NCBI RefSeq assembly: GCF_004923205.2
Contig: NZ_SELD02000065.1
Location: 1-32,355 of the forward strand
DNA: 32,355 nucleotides
Direction: 5' to 3'
Source of the DNA: Paracoccus aeridis
GTDB lineage: Bacteria > Pseudomonadota > Alphaproteobacteria > Rhodobacterales > Rhodobacteraceae
The position numbers and the translations under genes are program-made. The notes below the pieces were generated by a model. The model saw only the letters and a list, made by a program, of their open reading frames with translations, did no database searches and was not told where the DNA came from. Shown in pieces: positions 7,175 to 15,617 of the stretch (position 1 is its first letter; every line of letters begins with the position of its first letter).

Positions 7175-8182
7175 CTAAACCGTTAAGTATCGCAAGAACC
7201 GTGAGCCTTCAGTGCCCGAGATTGATGACATTGCGTTTATCAACTCAAACATTTTGTCACCAAATTCGCGGGCTTTTAATAGAGAGTCCTTATAATATCC
7301 TGGATCCGACATTTTTTCGTACAAACTATCCTTCGAACAGTCGGTTTCCTGAAGAAACCAACTATACATTTCTTGCAGTTCCCGCACGAGCAAGTCGACC
7401 CTGCCGCTTTGGGACGCCTGTATGTCTTCCAGCCTCTGCATGGGCGTTCGCCCAAGAATGGCAAGCGCTCGATCTGCAGTGACGGTATCAGAGTTCCCGA
7501 ACTCGGCCTGCAAACTTAGTACTGCCGAGAAACAAGTCAGCAGTCTACTGAACTTCAGCTTCAGGTTCTTAGCCCGTCTTTTTGCGGGATCTCTAGCTTC
7601 ACCTGCTTCATAGTTGACGCACAGCGTCCGCCAAAACCGCAAGATATCGTTCGTTAAAAAGGCTGGCAGAAAGCTCCCGCTATGATCAGCATAGTCCACC
7701 CAATACCTTTCGATGCACTCTTGCCTGACAAGCTCGTACGCACTACTGCCGAAAATAGCTTTGCTCTCCAATAAAAGAAGCAGTCGCCCTGTGAATGTAT
7801 TGTTAGCATCGTCGTCCGGCTTTCCCAATCCCACTAGATAATCGGACAGAGAGTGAACTCTCAGGTAGTTCCCGTCCCCATCCAAATTCGGCAAACGGAG
7901 CTCTCTATTCGTGTGAACAATTGAAGCCAGCAGTTCGATTTCTTCAAGGCCACTCAAAAGTCGTCTGCCGGTAACGTTCTCTTCCAAAGACACTATAAAC
8001 ACGTCCAAGTCGCTGAAGCTTGAAGCATCGCCTCGACCGAAAGATCCGGTCGTGTAAATACAAATGCGCGTCGCTAGGTCATCCGGGTTACACCATTGGC
8101 TAATCCGTTGCTTTAAGAGCTTTGACGCTTCGTGGCGAATATAGAAGGAACGATCGCTTCTGGAAGCTATTTGGTCGACCAT
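7175..8182 (-). CDS. Nucleotidyltransferase-domain protein (second gene of the low-GC cassette)
   Basis: A 335-residue protein with a DNA-polymerase-beta-type nucleotidyltransferase signature: GSFGRGDASSFSDLDVFIV at about residues 46-64 gives the GS motif and the DxD pair (Asp58, Asp60). A further acidic segment (NLDGDGNY, about 99-106) might supply the third carboxylate. The C-terminal half is helical and unassigned, with a NDILRFWRTLCVNYE segment and a basic AKRRAKNLKLKFSRL segment. The ATG at 8182 is the first start after an in-frame TGA (8186-8188); no later in-frame ATG precedes the catalytic motif. The gene therefore overlaps the exonuclease gene by 83 bp. Base composition is far from that of its neighbours: one sampled 60-base line is 43% G+C against 68% in ettA. 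Related folds add nucleotides to RNA, proteins or drugs; the substrate here is unknown. Confidence 0.75.
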   Translation of the reverse strand: MVDQIASRSDRSFYIRHEASKLLKQRISQWCNPDDLATRICIYTTGSFGRGDASSFSDLDVFIVSLEENVTGRRLLSGLEEIELLASIVHTNRELRLPNLDGDGNYLRVHSLSDYLVGLGKPDDDANNTFTGRLLLLLESKAIFGSSAYELVRQECIERYWVDYADHSGSFLPAFLTNDILRFWRTLCVNYEAGEARDPAKRRAKNLKLKFSRLLTCFSAVLSLQAEFGNSDTVTADRALAILGRTPMQRLEDIQASQSGRVDLLVRELQEMYSWFLQETDCSKDSLYEKMSDPGYYKDSLLKAREFGDKMFELINAMSSISGTEGSRFLRYLTV

Positions 8183-8765
8183 CAGTCATCACCATGAGTT
8201 TAAAAAAAATGTTTGCTTGTTCAATGGCATCATCGAGGGCGTTGTGAGTATGAGGAAGATCCGACCGCAATGCTGAAGGTAGCTGCGATTTTGACGACAT
8301 CGAGATTGGCGCCCTGCCTTTGACCGCGACTGCCGTTTTTAGATCGAAACAGCCTGAATGACCGAAAGGCGATCCTTGACGCGTGAACCGTGTAAAATAC
8401 CAGTGCACCCATAGCCAATCAAACGATGCGGGATATGCAACAAAAATTGGCCGATTGTCACCTGAAACCTCATCGATCCAGTTGCAAGCACTTTCCATCG
8501 CCTCTTTTGGATCTGTCCCTTCATTGGCCAATCTCCGTCTATCAAGACCGTTCACATGAAGAGCCTCATACTCGAACTCATCGCTTATGGGTTTAATTTC
8601 GACATAAAACGTCTTGTCAGGACGAGGAGTCAATTCCATTGACCTCCCATCGAAACTGCCACAATAGGCCATTCCCAAAGCAAGCATCGAATAAGGGCCG
8701 GGAATTGGTCCGTCGGTCTCAACATCTACTGAGATGTACGCATCGCCATTTTTGATGTCCGCCAT
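8100..8765 (-). CDS. DEDDh 3'-5' exonuclease-domain protein (first gene of the low-GC cassette)
   Basis: A 221-residue protein with the complete DEDDh pattern: ISVDVETDGP (Asp14, Glu16), FVAYPASFDW (Asp116) and HTHNALDDA (His174, Asp179). This is the RNase T/DnaQ/oligoribonuclease superfamily, which removes 3' nucleotides from RNA or DNA with two metal ions. No other domain is seen, and it is not close to dnaQ, orn or rnt. The ATG at 8765 has the ribosome site GAGGTGAG, which overlaps the TGA stop of ettA; the gap between the two reading frames is 8 bp. Base composition is low for this genome, as in the downstream gene, suggesting joint acquisition. Together they look like a two-gene operon processing nucleic acid ends, possibly defence or stress related. 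Confidence 0.8.
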   Translation of the reverse strand: MADIKNGDAYISVDVETDGPIPGPYSMLALGMAYCGSFDGRSMELTPRPDKTFYVEIKPISDEFEYEALHVNGLDRRRLANEGTDPKEAMESACNWIDEVSGDNRPIFVAYPASFDWLWVHWYFTRFTRQGSPFGHSGCFDLKTAVAVKGRAPISMSSKSQLPSALRSDLPHTHNALDDAIEQANIFFKLMVMTDGRPNSFQKRSFLLYSPRSVKALKATD

Positions 8766-8773
8766 GGCCTATC

Positions 8774-10426
8774 TCACCTCGTAAACTTCTTATACTTCAC
8801 CCGCTTCGGCTCGATCGAATCCGGCCCCAGACGCCGCACTTTGTCGGCCTCGTACGCCTCGAAGTTCCCCTCGAACCACTCCACGTGCGCGTCGCCCTCG
8901 AACGCCAGGATGTGCGTGCACAGGCGGTCCAGGAAGAAGCGGTCGTGCGAGATGATGACGGCGCAGCCGGCGAAGTCCTCCAGCGCCGCTTCCAGCGCCT
9001 GCAGGGTCTCGACGTCGAGGTCGTTGGTCGGCTCGTCCAGCAGCAGGACGTTGCCGCCCGATTTCAGCAGCTTCGCCATGTGGACGCGGTTGCGCTCACC
9101 CCCGGACAGCAGCCCCACCTTCTTCTGCTGGTCGGTGCCCTTGAAGTTGAACGCGCCGCAATAGGCGCGGCTGGCGATGGTCGCGTCGCCCAGCGCGATG
9201 ATCTCGGCCCCGCCCGAGATTTCCTCCCACACGGTCGCTTCCGGGTTCAGCGCGTCGCGCGACTGGTCCACGTAGGACAGCTGCACCGTCTCGCCGACGA
9301 CGATCTGGCCCTCGTCGGGCTGTTCGTTCCCGGTCAGCATCCTGAACAGCGTGGACTTGCCGGCGCCGTTCGGGCCGATCACGCCGACGATGGCGCCGGG
9401 CGGGATCGAGAACGACAGGTCCTCGATCAGGAGCTTGTCGCCCATCGCCTTCTTCAGGCCGGTCACGTCGATCACCTTGCCGCCCAGCCGCTCGCCGTTC
9501 GGGATGACGATCTGGGCGTTGGCGATCTTCTCTCGCTCGGACTTCGACGCCATCTCGTTATAGGCGTTGATGCGGGCCTTGGACTTCGCCTGCCGCGCCT
9601 TGGCGCCGGCGCGGATCCAGTTCAGCTCGCGCTCCATCGACTTCTGCTTGGCCTTGTCCTCGCGCGCCTCCTGCTCCAGCCGCTTGGCCTTCTGTTCCAG
9701 CCACGAGGAATAGTTGCCTTCCCACGGCACGCCACGGCCGCGGTCGAGTTCCAGGATCCAGCTGGTGATGTCGTCGAGGAAGTAGCGGTCGTGGGTGACG
9801 GTCAGGATCGTGCCGGGATATTCGATCAGGTGCTTCTGCAGCCACGCGATCGTTTCCGCGTCGAGGTGGTTGGTCGGTTCGTCCAGCAGCAGCATGTCGG
9901 GCTGTTCCAGCAGCAGCTTGCACAGCGCGACGCGGCGGCGCTCGCCCCCCGACAGGCTTTCGACGTCGGCATCGTCCGGCGGGCAGCGCAGCGCGTCCAT
10001 CGCGATGTCGACCTGGGTGTCGAGGTCCCACAGGTTCTGGCTGTCGATCTCGTCCTGAAGCTGCGCCATCTCGTCGGCGGTCTCGTCCGAGTAGTTCATC
10101 GCCAGCTCGTTGTAGCGGTCGAGCTTGGCCTGCTTGGCGCGCACGCCTTCCATGACGTTGCCGCGCACGTTCAGCGCGGGGTCGAGCTGCGGCTCCTGCG
10201 GCAGGTAGCCCACGGTCGCGCCCTTGGCGGCCCATGCCTCGCCGGAAAAGTCCTTGTCAATCCCGGCCATGATCCGCAGCAGCGTGGATTTCCCCGCGCC
10301 GTTGACGCCCACGACGCCGATCTTGACGCCGGGAAGGAAGTTCAGGTGGATGTTCTCGAAGGTCTTCTTGCCGGAGCCATAGGCCTTGGACACGCCTTCC
10401 ATGTGATAGACAAACTGTTGGGCCAT
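8774..10426 (-). CDS. ettA: Energy-dependent translational throttle protein EttA (ABC-F ATPase)
   Basis: A 550-residue ABC-F protein with two ATP-binding cassettes and no membrane part. The first Walker A is GVNGAGKST (about 40-48), with LSGGERRRVALCKLLL and LLLDEPTNHLD; the second has GPNGAGKST, LSGGERNRVHMAKLL and LLLDEPTNDLD. Between them is the charged inter-domain linker (QEAREDKAKQKSMEREL), and the arm insertion in the first domain fits EttA. EttA binds the ribosomal E site and gates the first elongation step according to ATP/ADP level. The start at 10426 matches the family (MAQQFVYHMEGVSK). Its stop overlaps the ribosome site of the low-GC exonuclease gene, so that pair may ride on ettA transcription. 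Confidence 0.97.
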   Translation of the reverse strand: MAQQFVYHMEGVSKAYGSGKKTFENIHLNFLPGVKIGVVGVNGAGKSTLLRIMAGIDKDFSGEAWAAKGATVGYLPQEPQLDPALNVRGNVMEGVRAKQAKLDRYNELAMNYSDETADEMAQLQDEIDSQNLWDLDTQVDIAMDALRCPPDDADVESLSGGERRRVALCKLLLEQPDMLLLDEPTNHLDAETIAWLQKHLIEYPGTILTVTHDRYFLDDITSWILELDRGRGVPWEGNYSSWLEQKAKRLEQEAREDKAKQKSMERELNWIRAGAKARQAKSKARINAYNEMASKSEREKIANAQIVIPNGERLGGKVIDVTGLKKAMGDKLLIEDLSFSIPPGAIVGVIGPNGAGKSTLFRMLTGNEQPDEGQIVVGETVQLSYVDQSRDALNPEATVWEEISGGAEIIALGDATIASRAYCGAFNFKGTDQQKKVGLLSGGERNRVHMAKLLKSGGNVLLLDEPTNDLDVETLQALEAALEDFAGCAVIISHDRFFLDRLCTHILAFEGDAHVEWFEGNFEAYEADKVRRLGPDSIEPKRVKYKKFTR

Positions 10427-10483
10427 GATCCGCTCCTGTCCGCTGGTTGCGGCCTATCTAGGCGATCACCGGCGCAAGTTGAA

Positions 10484-10509
10484 GCGCCGCAACGCAACGG
10501 ATGCGGCGC
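10484..10509 (-). terminator. Possible hairpin terminator behind the broken hydrolase gene
   Basis: GCGCCGCA/TGCGGCGC is an 8-bp perfect inverted repeat with a 10-nt loop, starting 9 bp past the hydrolase stop in its direction of transcription. It is followed by TTCAACTT, only weakly T-rich. It could end that transcript before the ettA promoter. Confidence 0.35.
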
Positions 10510-10517
10510 GTCGATGG

Positions 10518-11738
10518 TCAGTCGATCTCGCGGTCGAGGAAGCCGCGGATCTGCTCGCCCGCCAGCGCGATGTTGACGATCCCGTCCAGGTGGCCGCGGG
10601 TCCCGTTGATCTCCACCACCTCGACCGGGGTGCCGTCGGACCGGATGATGCTGGCGGTCTCGCGCACGGCGTCGCCGGGGAAGACCTCGTCCTCGTCGGT
10701 GTGGACGATCATCACGGGCACGTCGATGGCGAGAAGGCCTTGATACGGGCTCTCGCCCCCGCCGCCCTCGCCGTCTGCGCCGCCCGCGCCGCCCTTGCCG
10801 CCCGCCACGAAGAGCTGGTTCGCGCGGATGAGATACAGCAGGTGGTTGGCGTCCGACGTCGCCGCCCGCGCCGCCCCGCCGTCGTTCAGCGTCTTCACGA
10901 CGGCGAACTCGTTCTCCATCGCATCCGCGGGGTCCGCGCCGTCCTAGGCCCAGTCGCGGCCGAAGGTGGGGTCGGTCCATTCGCGCGATCCCGCGTGCAG
11001 CGTCACGATCTTCAGCGCCTGCGCAAGCCCCGCGTCGGGCGCCGTCCCCTCGTAGTAGTCGCCGCCGTTCCAGTTCGGATCAAGCCGGACGGGCGATCCC
11101 CAGATGTCGAGCCAGGCGATCAGGTTCGCGTCGGCCCAGCCCGCGGCGATCACGGGGATGACCCGCTCCAGCCGGTCGGGATAGCGGGCGGCCCAGTCAT
11201 AGGCCTGCAGCCCGCCCATGGACGGGCCCATGACGGCGCGCCATTTCTGGATGCCGAGCTGGTCCATCAGCCCCTTCTGCGTCTCGACGAAGTCGCCGAT
11301 GGTGACGATGGGGAAGTCCATTCCCCAGGGCTTGCCCGTCGCCGGGTTCACGGTCGCGGGGCCGGTGGTGACGACGGTCGGGCTTTTCGCGCCGAGGTTC
11401 ACCGGCGTGTCGGCGGAGACGACGAAGTACTTGTCGGTGTCGATCGGCTTGCCCGGCCCGATGATCGCGTCCCAGTAGCCGGGTGCCGCGTCGCTTTCGG
11501 CGTACTTCCCGGCGGCGTGGCTGTTGCCTGAAAAGAAATGCGTGATCAGGATCGCGTTGTCCCTGGCCTCGTTCAGCGTGCTGTAGGTCTCGTAACCCAG
11601 CGTCATCTCGGGGATGGTCGCGCCGCCCTCGGTCGTGAAGTCGGTCAGCGTGAACTGCTGCTTCTCCACGATCCCGTCCAGCGCCGCGGCCGGCCCGGCG
11701 ATCGCGGCCACGGCCGCCGCAAGTATCAGCTTGTGCAT
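10518..11738 (-). pseudogene. Exported alpha/beta-hydrolase of the homoserine O-acetyltransferase-like family, interrupted by an in-frame TAG
   Basis: Codons 1-264 (11738 to 10947) encode a signal peptide (cleaved near AAAL, about 20) and the N-terminal half of an alpha/beta-hydrolase, with FFSGNSHAAGKY and the nucleophile elbow GPSMGG (Ser173). A TAG at 10944-10946 follows RDWA. The same frame then continues without a shift for 141 codons and ends at 10518 with HTDEDEVFPG (acid, about residues 348-350) and NGTRGHLDG (His383). The two halves together make one normal-length enzyme, so a single base change from a sense codon such as CAG or GAG probably created the stop. The truncated product lacks the catalytic Asp and His. 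A Gly-rich stretch (GGKGGAGGADGEGGGG) sits in the second half. A sequencing error is the main alternative. The remnant may also restart at the ATG at 10919, but that would lack the nucleophile. Confidence 0.8.
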
Positions 11739-11810
11739 GTCTCGTCTCCCTCTCTCCCTGTGCGGAAGTAGAGCCGGGCCGCATGCCGCCTGTCCAGCGC
11801 CGTGAGCGCG

Positions 11811-12674
11811 TCAGCGGATCTGCGCGGCGAAGTCGCGGCCGAACTGACGCTCGATGAAGTCGAACTGGTGCTCCATCCGCGCCCGCAGCGCCGAGCGCGC
11901 CTCGTCGGGGACCGACAGCGTCGAGGTCGAGGCGAAGACGCGGCTGCCGAGATTGCGGTAGTCATGCGGGGCGAGGCCGAAGAACAGCTCCACCTGCCGC
12001 ATCAGGCCCAGGGGATCCGACGCGATGCGCCCGAACGGCACGTAGAGCAGCCGGTCCGCGCCGAAACGCGCGTTCCAGCGCGGGACGTAGGCCGCATAGT
12101 CGCCCCGGTCCAGCAGCACCGGATCCTCGATCTCGGCCAGCCAGTCCTCCACGCTCGCGGGACGGCGGCCGTTCCGCGACAGGTTCATCTTCAGCTGGCT
12201 GACCGCCCGGTCGACCGGGTGGCGAAGGATGTAGACGAACTTCGCGTTCGGCAGGAACTTCGCCACGAAGTCGACGCCCTCGTCGGGAAGCGTCGAATAC
12301 TCCGGCGTCACGTCCAGCGCTTTGGTGCCCTGCGGCGCGGGGGCGAAGACCTGCTTGTACCAGTGGTTCGTGAACATCTCGCCGCGCGTCACGCGGTCGA
12401 GATAGGCGGCGAGGTCCGGGGGCATCTCCTGCCCCTTCGCCTCGTAGCGCCTGGCGATGTTCTGCTTGCCGCGGCGGAAGTGCCAGGGCAGCCACTTGCG
12501 GTGCTCGGGCACGAAGCGGTAGTTGAAGAACTGCACTTCCTTGAACGGCGGCGACCAGACCTGCGGGTGCTGCGACAGCATCTGGCTGAGCCAGGTGGTC
12601 CCCGCCTTCTGCGCGCCGATCCCGATCAGCTCGGGCTTGCGCGGCTTGCCGTCGGGGTTCCAGCCGGCCGTCAA
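11811..12674 (-). CDS. Sulfotransferase-domain protein
   Basis: A 287-residue protein. The PAPS-binding 5' loop is [15 protein letters not shown] (Lys23 onward) and the 3'-phosphate-binding segment is [16 protein letters not shown], both typical of bacterial P-loop sulfotransferases that move sulfate from PAPS to a hydroxyl or amine. The acceptor is unknown; the length and FFGL/DY C-terminal pattern resemble the heparan-sulfate N-sulfotransferase-like group. The start is a TTG at 12674, whose TTGA overlaps the TGA of rimO, with GGGGGA four bases upstream. No ATG lies between rimO and the conserved N-terminus, so translation is probably coupled to rimO. The frame stays open far upstream inside rimO because of high GC; that part is not coding. 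Confidence 0.85.
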   Translation of the reverse strand: MTAGWNPDGKPRKPELIGIGAQKAGTTWLSQMLSQHPQVWSPPFKEVQFFNYRFVPEHRKWLPWHFRRGKQNIARRYEAKGQEMPPDLAAYLDRVTRGEMFTNHWYKQVFAPAPQGTKALDVTPEYSTLPDEGVDFVAKFLPNAKFVYILRHPVDRAVSQLKMNLSRNGRRPASVEDWLAEIEDPVLLDRGDYAAYVPRWNARFGADRLLYVPFGRIASDPLGLMRQVELFFGLAPHDYRNLGSRVFASTSTLSVPDEARSALRARMEHQFDFIERQFGRDFAAQIR

Positions 12675-14065
12675 GCGGTCCCCCACAGGTCGTAGTCCGA
12701 CGCCTCGTCCACCGTCACCGTCACCAGATCGCCGGGCTTCAGCGTCTCGAACCCCGCGTCGATGAACAGGTTGCCGTCGATCTCGGGCGCGTCGGCCATG
12801 GTGCGGCAGGTCGCGCCGTCGGCATCCACGCTGTCCACGATCACCTGCTGGCGGGTGCCGACCTTGGCCGCCAGCCTGGCCGCGGATATCGCCTGCGACT
12901 TTTCCATGAAGCGGTTCCAGCGGTCCTGCTTCACCTCGTCCGGCACGTGGTCGGGCAGGTCGTTCGCGCGCGCGCCCTTGACGTTTTCGTACTTGAAGCA
13001 GCCGACGCGATCCAGCTGCGCCTCGTCCAGCCAGTCGAGCAGGTACTGGAACTCCGCCTCTGTCTCGCCGGGGTAGCCGACGATGAAGGTGGACCGCAGC
13101 GTGATGCCGGGGCAGGCCGCGCGCCATGCCGCGATCTCGTCCAGCGTGCGGGCAGAGGCGGCGGGACGGGCCATGCGCTTCAGCACGTCCGGGTGCGCGT
13201 GCTGGAACGGGATGTCGAGATACGGCAGCACGCCGCCGCCCGCCGCGGCCGTGTCCGCCATCAGCGGGATCAGGTCGCGCACATGCGGATAGGGATAGAC
13301 GTAGTGAAGCCGAACCCAGGCGCCCAGCGCGCCGAGGTCGCGGGCAAGATCGGTGATGTGGGCGCGGTGGCCGCGATCCGTCTCGTGCCGGCGATCGAGC
13401 CCGTAGGCCGAGGTGTCCTGCGAGATCACCAGCAGTTCGCGCACCCCCGCCTGCACCAGTTTCTCGGCCTCGCGCAGGACCGCGTGGGCCGGGCGGCTGA
13501 CGAGGCGGCCGCGCATGTCGGGGATGATGCAGAACTTGCAGCGGTGGTTGCAGCCCTCGGAAATCTTCAGGTAGGCGTAGTGGCGCGGCGTCAGCTGCAC
13601 CGGGGACGCGGGCAGCAGGTCCACGAACGGATCGGGCGCGGGCGGCACCGCGGCATGGACCGCGTCCAGCACCTGCTCGTACTGGTGCGGCCCGGTGACG
13701 GCCAGAACCTTCGGGTGCGCGCCGGTGATGTAGTCGGGCTCGGCCCCGAGGCAGCCGGTGACGATCACGCGGCCGTTTTCCACCAGCGCCTCGCCGATCG
13801 CGTCGAGGCTTTCGGCCTTGGCGCTGTCGAGGAAGCCGCAGGTGTTCACGATCACCGCGTCCGCGCCCTGGTAGTCGGCGCTGATCGCATAGCCCTCGGC
13901 CCTGAGCCGCGTCAGGATGCGCTCGCTGTCCACAAGCGCCTTGGGGCAGCCGAGGCTGACCATGCCGATCGTGGGCTGGCCGTCGCGCCGGATGTCGGCG
14001 GGGACGGTCGCGCGCGCGAGATCGGGTCGCAAAAGCGGGGGATTCTGGGCCTGAAGCTGGGTCAT
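12671..14065 (-). CDS. rimO: Ribosomal protein S12 methylthiotransferase RimO
   Basis: A 464-residue radical-SAM methylthiotransferase that modifies the conserved Asp of ribosomal protein S12. The N-terminal UPF0004 domain has its three cluster cysteines (Cys40 in [15 protein letters not shown], Cys76 in NTCGFLD, Cys105 in [11 protein letters not shown]). The radical-SAM motif CNHRCKFC (Cys172, 176, 179) is followed by [13 protein letters not shown]-terminal TRAM domain follows (about 400-464). [10 protein letters not shown] and IPDMRG distinguish RimO from MiaB. The ATG at 14065 was chosen; earlier in-frame ATGs add a basic non-conserved tail. It is divergent from the lipoprotein gene at 14169 with 103 bp between, and is followed by the overlapping sulfotransferase gene. 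Confidence 0.95.
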   Translation of the reverse strand: MTQLQAQNPPLLRPDLARATVPADIRRDGQPTIGMVSLGCPKALVDSERILTRLRAEGYAISADYQGADAVIVNTCGFLDSAKAESLDAIGEALVENGRVIVTGCLGAEPDYITGAHPKVLAVTGPHQYEQVLDAVHAAVPPAPDPFVDLLPASPVQLTPRHYAYLKISEGCNHRCKFCIIPDMRGRLVSRPAHAVLREAEKLVQAGVRELLVISQDTSAYGLDRRHETDRGHRAHITDLARDLGALGAWVRLHYVYPYPHVRDLIPLMADTAAAGGGVLPYLDIPFQHAHPDVLKRMARPAASARTLDEIAAWRAACPGITLRSTFIVGYPGETEAEFQYLLDWLDEAQLDRVGCFKYENVKGARANDLPDHVPDEVKQDRWNRFMEKSQAISAARLAAKVGTRQQVIVDSVDADGATCRTMADAPEIDGNLFIDAGFETLKPGDLVTVTVDEASDYDLWGTA

Positions 14066-14168
14066 GGGCGCGCATATAGCGTGGCGCGGGCCGGACGCAA
14101 AGCGCCGCTCTCCGGATCGTGCCCGGCGCGGGGGTTGCATCGCGCCGCGCCCGCGTCAGAGTGGGGCG

Positions 14169-14684
14169 ATGACGCGCAACCTTCACCTTCTCGTCGCGGC
14201 GGCGCTGATGCTGGCGGCCTGCGTCCCGGTCCCCGCACCCCCCGGCGATCCGGGGCGGGCCCCGCCCCACGTCCCGCGCGCGCCGGTGCCGCACCGGCTG
14301 ATGCCGGCGGCCGTGGCGGCCGAGCCCATCGTCATCATGAACAACAAGGGCGGCAACGTCCTCCGCGCGATCTCGCGCCGGGACCAGCTTGCCGCGTCGG
14401 GACGCCCGGTCGAGGTGCGCGGCTACTGCCGCTCGGCCTGCACGATCTACATCACCCTGCCGAACGCCTGCCTTGGCCCCGGCGCGACGGTCGGGTTCCA
14501 CGCCCCGCGCATCCCCGGCACCCAGATCGTGCCGCCGATCGTGGACGAGCTGATGGCGCAGTACTATCGGGGCGGGATCCTGCGGAAATGGCAGGACGAA
14601 TGGCGGCATTCGCTGTCGATGAACAAGATCTCGGCCGCCGAATACAAGCGGCTGGATCCCCAGGTCCGCATCTGCCGGAGCTGA
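14169..14684 (+). CDS. Lipoprotein with a ClpP/crotonase-like fold
   Basis: A 171-residue protein with a lipobox LAAC (Cys18) after a hydrophobic signal. The mature domain has IVIMNNKGGNVLRAISR (a strand-turn as in ClpP-fold proteins), then VRGYCRSACTIYI (Cys87, Ser89, Cys91) and PNACLGPGATVGFHAPR (Cys101, His111). This is the arrangement of the COG3904-like periplasmic family, in which Ser and His match the ClpP dyad. Whether it is a peptidase is unknown. The two outer cysteines could form a disulfide. The ATG at 14169 gives the signal; the preceding in-frame residues are arginine-rich filler. It converges on plsC with 21 bp between the stops. Confidence 0.75.
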   Translation: MTRNLHLLVAAALMLAACVPVPAPPGDPGRAPPHVPRAPVPHRLMPAAVAAEPIVIMNNKGGNVLRAISRRDQLAASGRPVEVRGYCRSACTIYITLPNACLGPGATVGFHAPRIPGTQIVPPIVDELMAQYYRGGILRKWQDEWRHSLSMNKISAAEYKRLDPQVRICRS

Positions 14685-14705
14685 GGCCCGGACCCGCGCC
14701 GGCCC

Positions 14706-15617
14706 TCAGCGGGGCGGGATCGCGAGCCCCGCGTCCGCCATCAGCCGGTCCGAGGCGGTCTCGACCAGCGGCTCGATCCGGGGCAGCAGCCCGGCCGACG
14801 GAAGGCCCGGCGCGACCGGCTCGAGAAACTCGATCACGGCGACGCCGGGGCGGATCCGCATTCCGTCCCGGGGCCAGAACATGCCAGCGTTGGTCGCGAC
14901 CGGCTGGCACGGCAGGCCCGCCGCGGCATACAGCGCGGCGACCCCGCCCCGCCACGGCCGCCGCTCGCCCGGTTTCGTGCGCGTGCCCTCGGGATAGATG
15001 ATGAGCTGCCCGAGGCCGCGCCGCATCGCCTTCTGCACCGCCGCGACCATCGCGGTGCGCGCCGCCGGGCCGCGCGTCCGGTCGATGGGAACCGAGCCCA
15101 CCTCGCGCGCGAACCAGCCCATGACGGGAACGCGCATGATCTCCTTCTTCATGATGAAGGCGCGCTGGGGGCAGGCCTGCGCGATCGCCAGGATGTCGAG
15201 GAAGCTCTGGTGCTTGGCCGCGACGATGCAGTCGAAGTCGGGCGGCGTGCCCCGCACCTCGACCCGGACGCCGAAATGCCAGCGCGCGGCGCGCAGCATG
15301 TAGTCGATCCAGACCTGCGAGACCCGCAGCGCGCCGATCCGGCCGTGCCGCCGCGCCTTGGGCAGCCCCCACAGGCCGAGCACAAGCGTGGCAAGCCCGA
15401 CATGGACGTAATAGGTGGGGGTGCGCAGCCACCACAGCGCGGGCAGCCGCCCGGGACGGTAAGCCTGCGCCGGCACGTCGCGCAGCGGGCCGCCGCCGCC
15501 GGGCATCTGCGCCGGGATCTGTCCGGGAACCTCGCGCAGCCTGTCCATGCCGGAGCCGTCCGGGGCGGCGCGGGGGTCGGCGTGGGCGTCGGCGCGGGGG
15601 GCCGTGTCGTGGTTCAT
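14706..15617 (-). CDS. plsC: 1-acyl-sn-glycerol-3-phosphate acyltransferase (PlsC-like)
   Basis: A 303-residue membrane-associated acyltransferase with the catalytic HX4D motif (KHQSFLD, His136 and Asp141), IDRTRG (about 178-183) and the substrate-binding PEGTRTKPG (209-217). The reaction is acylation of lysophosphatidic acid to phosphatidic acid. The first 60 residues are a polar, Pro/Gly-rich extension not typical of PlsC; a later start at 15548 (residue 24) is possible. A hydrophobic segment (YYVHVGLATLVLGLWGL) follows. The ATG at 15617 overlaps the ftsX stop as TGATG, so it is the last gene of an ftsE-ftsX-plsC operon, an arrangement I recall from Rhodobacterales. Confidence 0.88.
   Translation of the reverse strand: MNHDTAPRADAHADPRAAPDGSGMDRLREVPGQIPAQMPGGGGPLRDVPAQAYRPGRLPALWWLRTPTYYVHVGLATLVLGLWGLPKARRHGRIGALRVSQVWIDYMLRAARWHFGVRVEVRGTPPDFDCIVAAKHQSFLDILAIAQACPQRAFIMKKEIMRVPVMGWFAREVGSVPIDRTRGPAARTAMVAAVQKAMRRGLGQLIIYPEGTRTKPGERRPWRGGVAALYAAAGLPCQPVATNAGMFWPRDGMRIRPGVAVIEFLEPVAPGLPSAGLLPRIEPLVETASDRLMADAGLAIPPR

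Noticed and set aside
8202..8209. A run of eight T on the coding strand near the end of the exonuclease gene as a frameshift site fusing it to the nucleotidyltransferase
   Set aside because: The nucleotidyltransferase frame has a TGA (8186-8188) between the run and its ATG, so a slip into that frame would terminate at once.
10944..10946. TAG read as an amino acid by recoding (pyrrolysine)
   Set aside because: No sign of a pyrrolysine system in the window, and the gene family does not use it; a nonsense mutation or sequencing error is simpler.
11811..14609. One continuous 932-codon reverse frame spanning sulfotransferase and rimO
   Set aside because: Only its C-terminal 287 codons look like a protein; the rest is an out-of-frame reading of rimO and of the lipoprotein region.
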